From positions 1-15,828 of the forward strand of contig JAUNWC010000006.1 in NCBI GenBank assembly GCA_030540495.1: a DNA stretch of 15,828 nt, in the 5' to 3' direction. Source of the stretch: Bacteroidota bacterium. Lineage in GTDB: Bacteria; Bacteroidota; Bacteroidia; Bacteroidales; P3. The notes beneath the pieces are model-generated. The model was not told the origin of the DNA and ran no database searches. It saw only the letters and a program-made list of their open reading frames with translations. This document shows positions 8,421 to 14,933 of the stretch, piece by piece. Position numbers and translations under genes: made by a program. Positions within the stretch are counted from its first letter, which is position 1. The number at the start of each line of letters is the position of its first letter.

Positions 8421-8583
8421 GTTTATAGGTTATAGTAGGTTATTTTAGGTTAGCATAGGTTGGAGCCTGTGGCTCCTATAGGTTAGCATAGGTTAAGATA
8501 GGAGGGCAAAGTCATTACTTATGGTCATACGCTTGAGCGTCTCTTATCTTAACCTATGCTAACCTAAAACAACCTATCATAAC
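8421..8583. repeat. Repeat element 1: 10-bp-phased TAGGTT inverted repeat
   Basis: TAGGTT starts at 8426, 8436, 8446 and 8456, then at 8479 and 8489. The reverse complement AACCTA starts at 8551, 8561 and 8571. A 22-bp perfect inverted repeat pairs 8479-8500 with 8545-8566. The outer left arm 8429-8461 also matches the right arm 8551-8583 at 30 of 33 positions, so two pairings compete. The 44-nt loop holds a conserved core (8502-8541) with ACGCTTGAGCGT. The hairpin GGAGCCTGTGGCTCC sits at 8462-8476. The element fills the gap between convergent genes and ends 4 bp before the kinase stop codon. No ORF is apparent in it; it could act as a bidirectional terminator or as a dispersed repeat. Confidence 0.9.
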
Positions 8584-8586
8584 ACC

Positions 8587-10038
8587 CTACTTTGCGATTG
8601 GGTCTTTTTTCAAAGAGAAATTAAATCTTAGTCCTCCTGTTGGGCGGTTGGAAACACTTATTTTTCCACCATGGAATTGTACAGCGTGTTTTACTATGGC
8701 AAGTCCTAAGCCTGTGCCACCCATTTGCCGAGAGCGACCTTTGTCTATCCTATAAAAGCGTTCAAATAATCGTGGCAAATCCTCTTCTTTTACTCCGCAA
8801 CCATCGTCCTCAAAACCAATACTACACCATTTCTCATTGTTTTCTATCAAAGATATATATATGTTTTTTCCGCCCGAATAAGCAATAGTATTTTCGGTTA
8901 AGTTGCTGAATATTGAGCCTATAAGCGTCCTATTGCCTTCTATTCTTACTTCTTCTTTAAAATCAGCATGCAAAACAAAACGCTCCTCTTTTGGCATAAT
9001 TTCCAATTCTTGTGATATTTCCTTTATAATATCATTGATAAGTATAGGCTCTTTGCTTATCATATTATTGCCGTCTTCCAATCTTGTAAGCAAAGAAACA
9101 TCACTAAGTAAATGCCTTAATCTTTCGTTGTTGGAATAACATCTTGCTAAGAGTTCTTGCCGTTTTTCTTCGCTAAGTTTTATCCCCGAGAGCAAAGTTT
9201 CCAAACATACCTGCATAGAAGCCACAGGAGTTTTTAATTCGTGGTTTATATTGTTTGTCAATTCTTTTTTTATGCGAATCTTTTCTTGTTCTTGTCTTAG
9301 TGCGTTTTGATAGGCTATATCGCGGTCTTTTATGGTTTGTTGCCATTGAAAATACAACTGCACAATATGGTTTGAAATAGAGCCAAGTTCATCGTTAGGA
9401 AAAGATACTTCTTTGTCCAAACTCTCTCCTTTTTCGGCTTTGGTGGCAAAGGTATTGAGTTTTTCAATGTTTTTTCCCAATCTTTTGGTAGCAAAATAAA
9501 TAAAAATACTCATAACCAAACCGATAGAAATCATTAGAAAAACAAAACTCCAATCCGCTCTTAACAAATCCTTAAGCGTAACAGAGTAGGGTAGGGCTGT
9601 GCGAACAATAACTCTTTTGCCCAATGTGGCAGAATAGAAATATTCTTGTCCATCGCTTTTTGATTGCCGTTCTATATTATAGCCCGCTCCTTCTTTTATG
9701 GCCTCTTTTATTTCGGGTCTATTGATGTGGTTTTCAAGTTTTTTTATCTCTATTTTATTGTCATATATCACCGCTCCACCTAAGGTAATAATAGATATAC
9801 GCAAATCCTCGAAAGGTTTTTCATGCGAGGCGATATAATCTTCGTAAGACAAACCCTCCTCTATGGTTTCCAAAAGGTGCTTGTTGTACAGTTGCAATTG
9901 TGCATTAAGAAAATCAGATTTGTATTGTTTTTCTTTTTTGTATTGAAAACCAATAAAACATAATGTTGTTACCCAAGAGAAAATCAACAAAATAACAAAC
10001 AGACGTTTATGATAAGATAATCTAATTGCTAAAGCCAT
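8587..10038 (-). CDS. Membrane sensor histidine kinase, probably phosphate-sensing (PhoR-like)
   Basis: Two-component sensor kinase. Numbering here is from the longer start at 10062 (491 aa). I prefer the ATG at 10038 (Met9), which puts MALAIRLSYHKRL directly before the first membrane helix. Transmembrane segments are at about 20-40 and 171-191, flanking a periplasmic domain of about 130 residues, with a HAMP-like linker to about 245. The dimerisation H-box NINHELKTP carries phospho-acceptor His274. The ATPase has an N box (NLTENTIAYSG, Asn387/391), G1 (DDGCG, 419-423), the F box FERFYR (433-438) and G2 GGTGLGL (448-454). All catalytic residues are present. The start overlaps the regulator's stop by 17 bp, so translation is coupled. 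The phosphate role is inferred from the adjacent pst operon; the periplasmic domain is not recognisable by eye. Confidence 0.9.
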   Translation of the reverse strand: MALAIRLSYHKRLFVILLIFSWVTTLCFIGFQYKKEKQYKSDFLNAQLQLYNKHLLETIEEGLSYEDYIASHEKPFEDLRISIITLGGAVIYDNKIEIKKLENHINRPEIKEAIKEGAGYNIERQSKSDGQEYFYSATLGKRVIVRTALPYSVTLKDLLRADWSFVFLMISIGLVMSIFIYFATKRLGKNIEKLNTFATKAEKGESLDKEVSFPNDELGSISNHIVQLYFQWQQTIKDRDIAYQNALRQEQEKIRIKKELTNNINHELKTPVASMQVCLETLLSGIKLSEEKRQELLARCYSNNERLRHLLSDVSLLTRLEDGNNMISKEPILINDIIKEISQELEIMPKEERFVLHADFKEEVRIEGNRTLIGSIFSNLTENTIAYSGGKNIYISLIENNEKWCSIGFEDDGCGVKEEDLPRLFERFYRIDKGRSRQMGGTGLGLAIVKHAVQFHGGKISVSNRPTGGLRFNFSLKKDPIAK

Positions 10039-10711
10039 AACCGTAACCTGAACGTGTAACAATACATGAGCCGTAACTACCTATTTTGGAGCGAAGTCTT
10101 GTAATATTTACGTCTATTGTGCGGTCTAAAACAATAACCTCATTGCTCCAAACTTGGCTTAGAATTTGCTCTCTTGAACATATCTTTCCTCTGTTGGCAA
10201 TAAGAAAGGCTAAGAGTTCAAATTCTTTTTTTGCAAGTTTTACTTCCTTTCCATCCACCGTACATTTCTTAAATTCCAAATCCAATTGCAAACCATTAAC
10301 CTTTAAAATATTTTGCTTTTCTTCTTCAGTCTTTGTCTTAATAGTACGCCGCAATACACTCTTTACTCTTGCTATAACGTTGCGTATGGTATAAGGTTTT
10401 ATTATATAGTCGTCTGCTCCAAGGTTAAGCCCCATTATCATATCGTCCTCTGAGTCTCTTGCGGTGCAGAAAATAATAGGAATATCGGCAGTTTCTATAT
10501 TAGATTTCAATATTTTTGCCATTCTTATTCCGCTTATTTCCCCCATCATTATATCAAGCAAGATAAGAGAATATTTCTTTATATCCAACTTCAAAGCCTC
10601 CTCTGCACTAAAAGCAATATCTACCAAATAACCTTCGTTTTCAAGGTTGAGTTTCAATACTTCACACAAAGTTTCCTCATCTTCAACTATTAATATACGC
10701 TCTTCTAACAT
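10022..10711 (-). CDS. OmpR/PhoB-family response regulator
   Basis: A DNA-binding partner of the kinase downstream, 229 aa. The receiver domain (1 to about 120) has the acidic pocket Glu10-Asp11-Glu12, phospho-acceptor Asp53 in LILLDIMMG, Thr83 and Lys105. The winged-helix domain (about 135-229) carries the recognition helix in DRTIDVNITRLRSKIG and ends IVTRSGYGYGFSN, where many PhoB proteins read RGVGYRF; the change lies in the wing. It is the first gene of the two-gene minus-strand operon and diverges from the porin-pst operon. By position it is the likely activator of that operon under phosphate limitation (PhoB-like). Another stimulus is possible, so no symbol is assigned. Confidence 0.93.
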   Translation of the reverse strand: MLEERILIVEDEETLCEVLKLNLENEGYLVDIAFSAEEALKLDIKKYSLILLDIMMGEISGIRMAKILKSNIETADIPIIFCTARDSEDDMIMGLNLGADDYIIKPYTIRNVIARVKSVLRRTIKTKTEEEKQNILKVNGLQLDLEFKKCTVDGKEVKLAKKEFELLAFLIANRGKICSREQILSQVWSNEVIVLDRTIDVNITRLRSKIGSYGSCIVTRSGYGYGFSN

Positions 10712-10734
10712 AATAACCTCTGTTTTTCTCTTCG

Positions 10735-10742
10735 CAAAATTA
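10735..10742 (-). promoter_or_regulatory. -7 promoter box of the regulator-kinase operon
   Basis: On the minus strand 10742 to 10735 reads TAATTTTG followed by CG, an exact TAnnTTTG, 23 bp before the regulator ATG. No -33 TTTG stands at the normal distance, which fits an activator-dependent promoter. Confidence 0.6.
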
Positions 10743-10776
10743 CATATAATTATCTATACCCATCTCTGCATATTTA

Positions 10777-10798
10777 AAATTTAACAAAAATGTAACAG
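10777..10798. promoter_or_regulatory. Candidate Pho-box-like 11-bp direct repeat near the regulator promoter
   Basis: On the plus strand AAATTTAACAA (10777-10787) is followed directly by AAATGTAACAG (10788-10798), 9 of 11 positions equal. Inside are TTAACA and GTAACA separated by 5 bp, similar to the TTAACA-N5-TTAACA pattern of Bacillus PhoP sites. The minus-strand reading starts CTGTTACA, reminiscent of the E. coli Pho box. It is 34 bp upstream of the regulator's -7 box, suited to autoregulation. It is inferred from pattern and context only. Confidence 0.4.
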
Positions 10799-11000
10799 CC
10801 TGAGGCTAACCTATAAGACACATAAGCTTGGTTGTAGGTTTTTATAAGTTGAGATAAGTTAGCATAGGTTCTGATAGAGCAGAGCCACAGCCTGAGGCTG
10901 ACCTATGAGGGCAGAGCCACTACTTTTTGTTATACGCTTATGCGTCCATCCTATTACAACCTATGCTAACCTACTATAACTTATCCCAACCTACTAACAA
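10796..11000. repeat. Repeat element 2: second copy of the 10-bp-phased inverted repeat
   Basis: The left arm has TARGTT at 10835, 10845, 10855 and 10865. The right arm has AACYTA at 10958, 10968, 10978 and 10988. The 36-nt arms 10835-10870 and 10958-10993 are complementary at 28 positions, with the innermost block identical to element 1. The core 10907-10946 aligns without gaps to 8502-8541 of element 1 at 32 of 40 bases and is in the same orientation. The 19-mer CAGCCTGAGGCTRACCTAT occurs at 10796-10814 and 10888-10906, and GCAGAGCCAC at 10879 and 10911, which gives a mosaic build. Confidence 0.88.
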
Positions 11001-11058
11001 ACTTTGCCCTTATAAAAGAAGGTTAAGCCTCCAACCTATTTTAATATAATGATAATAC

Positions 11059-11080
11059 TTTTGAAACATTCTTGAAATGT
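11059..11080 (+). promoter_or_regulatory. Candidate Pho-box-like 11-bp direct repeat at the porin-pst promoter
   Basis: TTTTGAAACAT (11059-11069) is followed at once by TCTTGAAATGT (11070-11080), 8 of 11 positions equal, giving TTGAAA-N5-TTGAAA. It ends 8 bp before the -7 box, the position that E. coli Pho boxes take when they replace the -35 element. The sequence is AT-rich, so chance similarity is possible. Confidence 0.45.
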
Positions 11081-11088
11081 ATTCAGGG

Positions 11089-11096
11089 TAATTTTG
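11089..11096 (+). promoter_or_regulatory. -7 promoter box of the porin-pst operon
   Basis: TAATTTTG followed by CA is an exact TAnnTTTG, 35 bp before the porin ATG. The same octamer serves the divergent regulator operon. No -33 element stands at the usual spacing, as expected for an activator-driven promoter. Confidence 0.65.
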
Positions 11097-11131
11097 CAAC
11101 GTAAAAAAAATAGTAAAAACAAAAAAAAGAA

Positions 11132-12112
11132 ATGAAAACAAAAGTATTATTAACAAGTGTGCTCGCCTGTATGTTTATCAATACACAAGCACAAGAAGTA
11201 AAACCTCAGGAGTCTAAGGGCAAAGCAATTGTACAAGTTTTTAGCAACTTTCACAGTGGTTTTGGAGCCGAAAACGATGACAGAGGCTTTGATTTGGAAA
11301 GAACTTATTTGGGATATGAATACAAAATGAATGGAGGTCTTTCCGTCAAGGGAGTTATGGACGTGGGCAAATCTTCTAATGTGGAGGATTATCATCGTAT
11401 TGCTTACATAAAGAATGCTCTCTTACAATGGAAAACAGGCAACCTTACCCTTAATGGAGGACTTATTTCCACTACTCAATTTAATTTTCAAGAAAAGTTT
11501 TGGGACTATCGCTATGTTATGAAATCTTTTCAAGACCAATATAAATTTGGTAGTAGTGCAGATTTGGGGTTTTCTGTTGCTTATAAATTTGCTGATTGGT
11601 TGTCTTTTGATGCCATAGTAGTAAATGGAGAGGGATACAAAAAAGTACAAAAAGGCGATGGGCTTAACTATGGTTTGGGGGTAACTCTAACGCCCATAAA
11701 GGGTTTACAAATTCGTTTGTATTCGGCTTTGAACGAAAGCGAAGAAAAAGACAAAAAGGATATACTTAATTTAGCAACCTTTGTAGGGTATAAAAATAAA
11801 AAATTCACCATAGGAGCAGAGTATAACATAATACAAAACTCTTCTTTCAAAGACAATGCAGACCAAAGTGGTTACTCGCTTTTTGCCTCCTTTGAAATAA
11901 CGAAGAATATGGATTTGTATGCAAGGTTTGATAACCTATTTTCTAAGGATGATTGGAATATAGCAAAGGACGAGGCTTCAGCAATACTTGGTACGCAATT
12001 CTCTTTGGGAAAATATGTTAAACTTGCTCCTAATCTAAGACTAACCATGCCAAAGGCAGAGGGCAAGGATAACGTATATTCAGCATATATCAATTGTTAT
12101 TTTGGATTATAA
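11132..12112 (+). CDS. Outer-membrane porin, phosphate-selective (OprO/OprP-like) type
   Basis: A predicted beta-barrel of 326 aa that begins with a signal peptide (MKTKVLLTSVLACMFINTQAQ, probable cleavage near residue 21). Alternating hydrophobic/polar strands with aromatic girdles follow throughout (for example LSVKGVMDVG, LTLNGGLIST, FTIGAEYNII, MDLYARFDNLF), and it ends in YINCYFGL, a plausible last barrel strand. It is the first gene of the operon, 28 bp ahead of pstS, and a phosphate porin at that position is sensible: it would let inorganic phosphate through the outer membrane to PstS. The phosphate assignment rests on operon context and general porin-O/P resemblance, since no selectivity residues can be identified by eye. 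Confidence 0.8.
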   Translation: MKTKVLLTSVLACMFINTQAQEVKPQESKGKAIVQVFSNFHSGFGAENDDRGFDLERTYLGYEYKMNGGLSVKGVMDVGKSSNVEDYHRIAYIKNALLQWKTGNLTLNGGLISTTQFNFQEKFWDYRYVMKSFQDQYKFGSSADLGFSVAYKFADWLSFDAIVVNGEGYKKVQKGDGLNYGLGVTLTPIKGLQIRLYSALNESEEKDKKDILNLATFVGYKNKKFTIGAEYNIIQNSSFKDNADQSGYSLFASFEITKNMDLYARFDNLFSKDDWNIAKDEASAILGTQFSLGKYVKLAPNLRLTMPKAEGKDNVYSAYINCYFGL

Positions 12113-12140
12113 AACAAACTTTTAAAAAACAGATAAACAG

Positions 12141-13202
12141 ATGAAAAAGATTTTTTTTACGATTATGACTTTGGTAGTTTCTCTTGCAATGATATCTTGC
12201 AACAACACTACTACCAACACAGGACGCAAAGCACAAAAACTTTCTGGTGCAGGAGCAACTTTTCCACTACCTTTCTACAATGTGGTATTTGAAAACTTTG
12301 CACAAGTAAATGGCGACAAAGTAGCCTACGGAGGAATAGGCTCGGGAGGAGGTGTTCGCAATTTGAAAGACAAAATTGTAGATTTTGCTGGAAGTGATGC
12401 TTTTCTTTCCGACAAAGAAATGGCTGAGATGCCTGCTGTAATTCATATACCTACTTGTATGGGAGCGGTGGTATTGGCTTACAATTTAGAAAATGTTAAG
12501 GATTTGAAACTTGACGGAGAATTGATTGCCGATATTTTTGCAGGCAAGGTTACAAAGTGGAACGATGAGCGAATAGTTGCCCTTAACCCTGAGGCAAAAC
12601 TGCCAAACCAAACTATTATTCCCGTATTTCGTTCCGATGGTTCGGGTACTACTTTTGTATTTACAGATTATTTATCCAAGGTAAGTTCTAATTGGGCAGA
12701 AAAATACGGCGAAGGAAAATCCATAAGTTTTCCTATTGGACAGGCCGCAAAAGGCAATCCGGGAGTGGCAGGAGTAATCTCTCAAACCAAAAATACCTTA
12801 GGTTACGTTGGCTCAGAATATGCTTTTGCTCAAAAAATACCATACGCAAGTATTAGGAACAAACAAGGAGAATTTATAAAGCCCTCTTCGGAAAGTATTT
12901 CTAAGGCTGCCGCTGGAGAAATTCCAACAGATACCCGTACCTCCATAACCAATTCTGATGCTTTGGGAGCCTATCCTATCAGTTGTTTTACTTGGATAAT
13001 TATCTATAAGGAACAACACTATGCCGACAGAAGCAAAGAGCAAGCAGAGGTAACCCTTGATTTGTTGCAATATATTCTTTCGGATACCATACAAAACATT
13101 ACCCCAAAGGTTCATTATGCTCCTTTGCCATTGAAGGCTAAAGAATTAAGTATAAAGAATTTAAAGAGCGTTACATTTGACGGAGTACAAATATTGAAAT
13201 AA
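12141..13202 (+). CDS. pstS: Phosphate-binding lipoprotein of the Pst ABC transporter
   Basis: The periplasmic capture protein for inorganic phosphate, 353 aa. The lipobox AMISC makes Cys20 the lipidated residue, so it is anchored in the membrane rather than free. Phosphate-binding segments are visible: GAGATFP (36-42), GSGGG (67-71), DFAGSDA (81-87) and RSDGSGTTFVFTDYLS (164-179). It lies 28 bp after the porin and 8 bp before pstC, in the order porin-S-C-A-B. Confidence 0.95.
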   Translation: MKKIFFTIMTLVVSLAMISCNNTTTNTGRKAQKLSGAGATFPLPFYNVVFENFAQVNGDKVAYGGIGSGGGVRNLKDKIVDFAGSDAFLSDKEMAEMPAVIHIPTCMGAVVLAYNLENVKDLKLDGELIADIFAGKVTKWNDERIVALNPEAKLPNQTIIPVFRSDGSGTTFVFTDYLSKVSSNWAEKYGEGKSISFPIGQAAKGNPGVAGVISQTKNTLGYVGSEYAFAQKIPYASIRNKQGEFIKPSSESISKAAAGEIPTDTRTSITNSDALGAYPISCFTWIIIYKEQHYADRSKEQAEVTLDLLQYILSDTIQNITPKVHYAPLPLKAKELSIKNLKSVTFDGVQILK

Positions 13203-13210
13203 ATACTTCT

Positions 13211-14068
13211 ATGAACGATAAGATATATAAAACAATATTATTCCTAACAGCATTGGTAGTGCCAATAGTATGCGGGGGCATAGTTTATGCCCTCGTTACT
13301 GATGCTTATTCGGCTTTTGAACATTTTGGTTTTTTCAAATTCTTAACCTCTTCACAATGGAATTATACTCAGGGCAATGAGCAATATGGAGCCTTACCCT
13401 TTATTACGGGTACTTTGTTAACAACTCTTTTGGCTCTTTTGTTCTGTATTCCTTTCTCCTTGCCTATTTCTCTTTTTGTTGGAGAGTATTTTAAGGGGTC
13501 TTTGATAGCCTCCATTCTCAGCACAATAACAGATTTATTGGCTGGTATTCCTTCCATTATCTATGGTTTGTGGGGCTTTTATACCTTACGTCCTTTGCTT
13601 ATAGCCTTAAATATTTCTCCGCAGGGGTCAGGCATTCTTACAGCCTCTTTGGTCCTGGCTATTATGATAGTTCCTTATGCTTCTTCGCTTAGTGCAGAAT
13701 TTATAAAGATGGTGCCTAACGAATTAAAAGAAACGGCTTATAGTCTCGGGGCCACACGTATGGAGGTTATAAGCAAGGTAGTTTTTCCTGTATCGGGCTC
13801 GGGAATATTCTCTTCTTTTATCTTAGCCATAGGTAGAGCCTTGGGAGAAACTATGACCGTTACCATGCTAATAGGCAATACCAATAATATTCCTCTTTCC
13901 ATAACCTCCACTGGCAATTCTATGGCTTCCATTATAGCCAATCAATTTGGGGAGGCAAGTGGTTTAAGGCTTTCTTCTCTTATTGCCATAGGCTTTATTT
14001 TGTTTCTAATAACCGCTATAATAAATATGGTGGGTAAAATGATGATTAAACATGCAAGAATATCCTAA
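13211..14068 (+). CDS. pstC: Phosphate ABC transporter permease PstC
   Basis: One of two inner-membrane permeases of the Pst complex, 285 aa. It shows about six hydrophobic helices (near 8-28, 66-90, 98-126, 142-162, 196-216 and 254-277) and the ABC-permease EAA loop ELKETAYSLGATRMEVISKVVFP, cut here as residues 171-193, which contacts PstB. The RALGETMTV segment (209-217) is typical of PstC. It begins 8 bp after the pstS stop. Confidence 0.95.
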   Translation: MNDKIYKTILFLTALVVPIVCGGIVYALVTDAYSAFEHFGFFKFLTSSQWNYTQGNEQYGALPFITGTLLTTLLALLFCIPFSLPISLFVGEYFKGSLIASILSTITDLLAGIPSIIYGLWGFYTLRPLLIALNISPQGSGILTASLVLAIMIVPYASSLSAEFIKMVPNELKETAYSLGATRMEVISKVVFPVSGSGIFSSFILAIGRALGETMTVTMLIGNTNNIPLSITSTGNSMASIIANQFGEASGLRLSSLIAIGFILFLITAIINMVGKMMIKHARIS

Positions 14069-14072
14069 ATTT

Positions 14073-14933
14073 ATGAAAAGAAATAATTCTCGTTTGATAA
14101 AAGATAAGTTGCTTTTTGTCTTTGTATGTTTGTTCGCTGGTTTCTCGGCCTTGCCTTTGTTTGCTATTCTTGGTCAAGTATTAATCAAAGGCTATAAGCA
14201 GTTGTCTTTTTCGTTTTTTACAGAGCCAACGCCTACGGCTTACAAAGTCATGTTGGCAATTTCTGAGGGCAAACATATTCCCGGAGGTATTGCCAATGGT
14301 ATTATAGGCACAATGATTATGCTTTTTATGGCTGTAATTGTGGCTGTACCTATTGGCATTTTGTGTGGAGCATTCTTATCAGAAAATAGCAAGAGTAAAT
14401 TTGCCAAAGTGGTAAGTTATCTTACAGACCTTTTGCAAGGAACACCTTCCATTATTATAGGTATAATTGTTTATATCTGGGTTGTTGTGCCTATGAAGGG
14501 CTATTCGGCCATTGCTGGCAGTGTTGCTTTGTGTATAATGATGTTGCCTCTTATTATTCGCTCCACAGAGGAAACTCTCAAAATACTTCCCTCGTCTTTG
14601 AAAGAAGCCGGTTTGGCACTTGGAGGCAATAGGGCAAGAGTTATGCTTAAAGTACAATTGCCTTCTGCCTTCGGAGGTATATTTACTGGTGTCTTGCTTG
14701 CTATTTCAAGGGTTATAGGCGAAACGGCTCCCTTGATGTTTACTGCACTTGGTTGCTCTTTTATTCAATACTCTATTACTCAACCTATTTCGGCAGTTCC
14801 ATTGCTTATTTGGGAGTTTTTCAACGACCCTAATTTACAAGAATTGATTTGGGGAGCCTCTTTGTTCTTATTGTTGTTTGTACTTACATTAAATATTATT
14901 GCTAAATACGTTGCAAAAAAATGGAATCAATAA
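14073..14933 (+). CDS. pstA: Phosphate ABC transporter permease PstA
   Basis: The second Pst permease, 286 aa from the ATG at 14073, which is 4 bp after the pstC stop and gives a short basic N-terminus (MKRNNSRLIKDK) before the first helix. An in-frame ATG at 14052 would add seven residues and overlap pstC by 17 bp. There are multiple hydrophobic helices, the EAA loop SLKEAGLALGGNRARVMLKV and the family segment SRVIGETAPLMFTALG. It overlaps pstB by 13 bp, so the last three genes are tightly coupled. Confidence 0.95.
   Translation: MKRNNSRLIKDKLLFVFVCLFAGFSALPLFAILGQVLIKGYKQLSFSFFTEPTPTAYKVMLAISEGKHIPGGIANGIIGTMIMLFMAVIVAVPIGILCGAFLSENSKSKFAKVVSYLTDLLQGTPSIIIGIIVYIWVVVPMKGYSAIAGSVALCIMMLPLIIRSTEETLKILPSSLKEAGLALGGNRARVMLKVQLPSAFGGIFTGVLLAISRVIGETAPLMFTALGCSFIQYSITQPISAVPLLIWEFFNDPNLQELIWGASLFLLLFVLTLNIIAKYVAKKWNQ

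Larger units (their letters stand above)
10712..11131. other. 420-bp divergent intergenic region between the two-component genes and the porin-pst operon
   Basis: No gene is seen here on either strand. From left to right it holds the leader and -7 box of the regulator operon (10735-10742, minus), an 11-bp direct repeat (10777-10798), repeat element 2 (10796-11000), a further short stretch with CTTTGCCC and AACCTATT fragments of the same family (11002-11040), a second 11-bp direct repeat (11059-11080), and the -7 box of the porin operon (11089-11096). The large inverted repeat physically separates the two promoters. Confidence 0.75.

Noticed and set aside
8640..9139. Plus-strand open frames opposite the kinase gene (8640-8888, 8903-9139)
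   Set aside because: They are antisense to the conserved ATPase domain of the kinase, with no recognisable domain or start context.
10796..11000. Insertion sequence or MITE with target duplication
   Set aside because: Inverted arms exist, but no transposase and no clear flanking target-site duplication can be identified, so mobility is not claimed.
10796..11000. tRNA or known riboswitch
   Set aside because: No cloverleaf, T-loop or known aptamer motif could be traced; the paired arms are low-complexity phased repeats.
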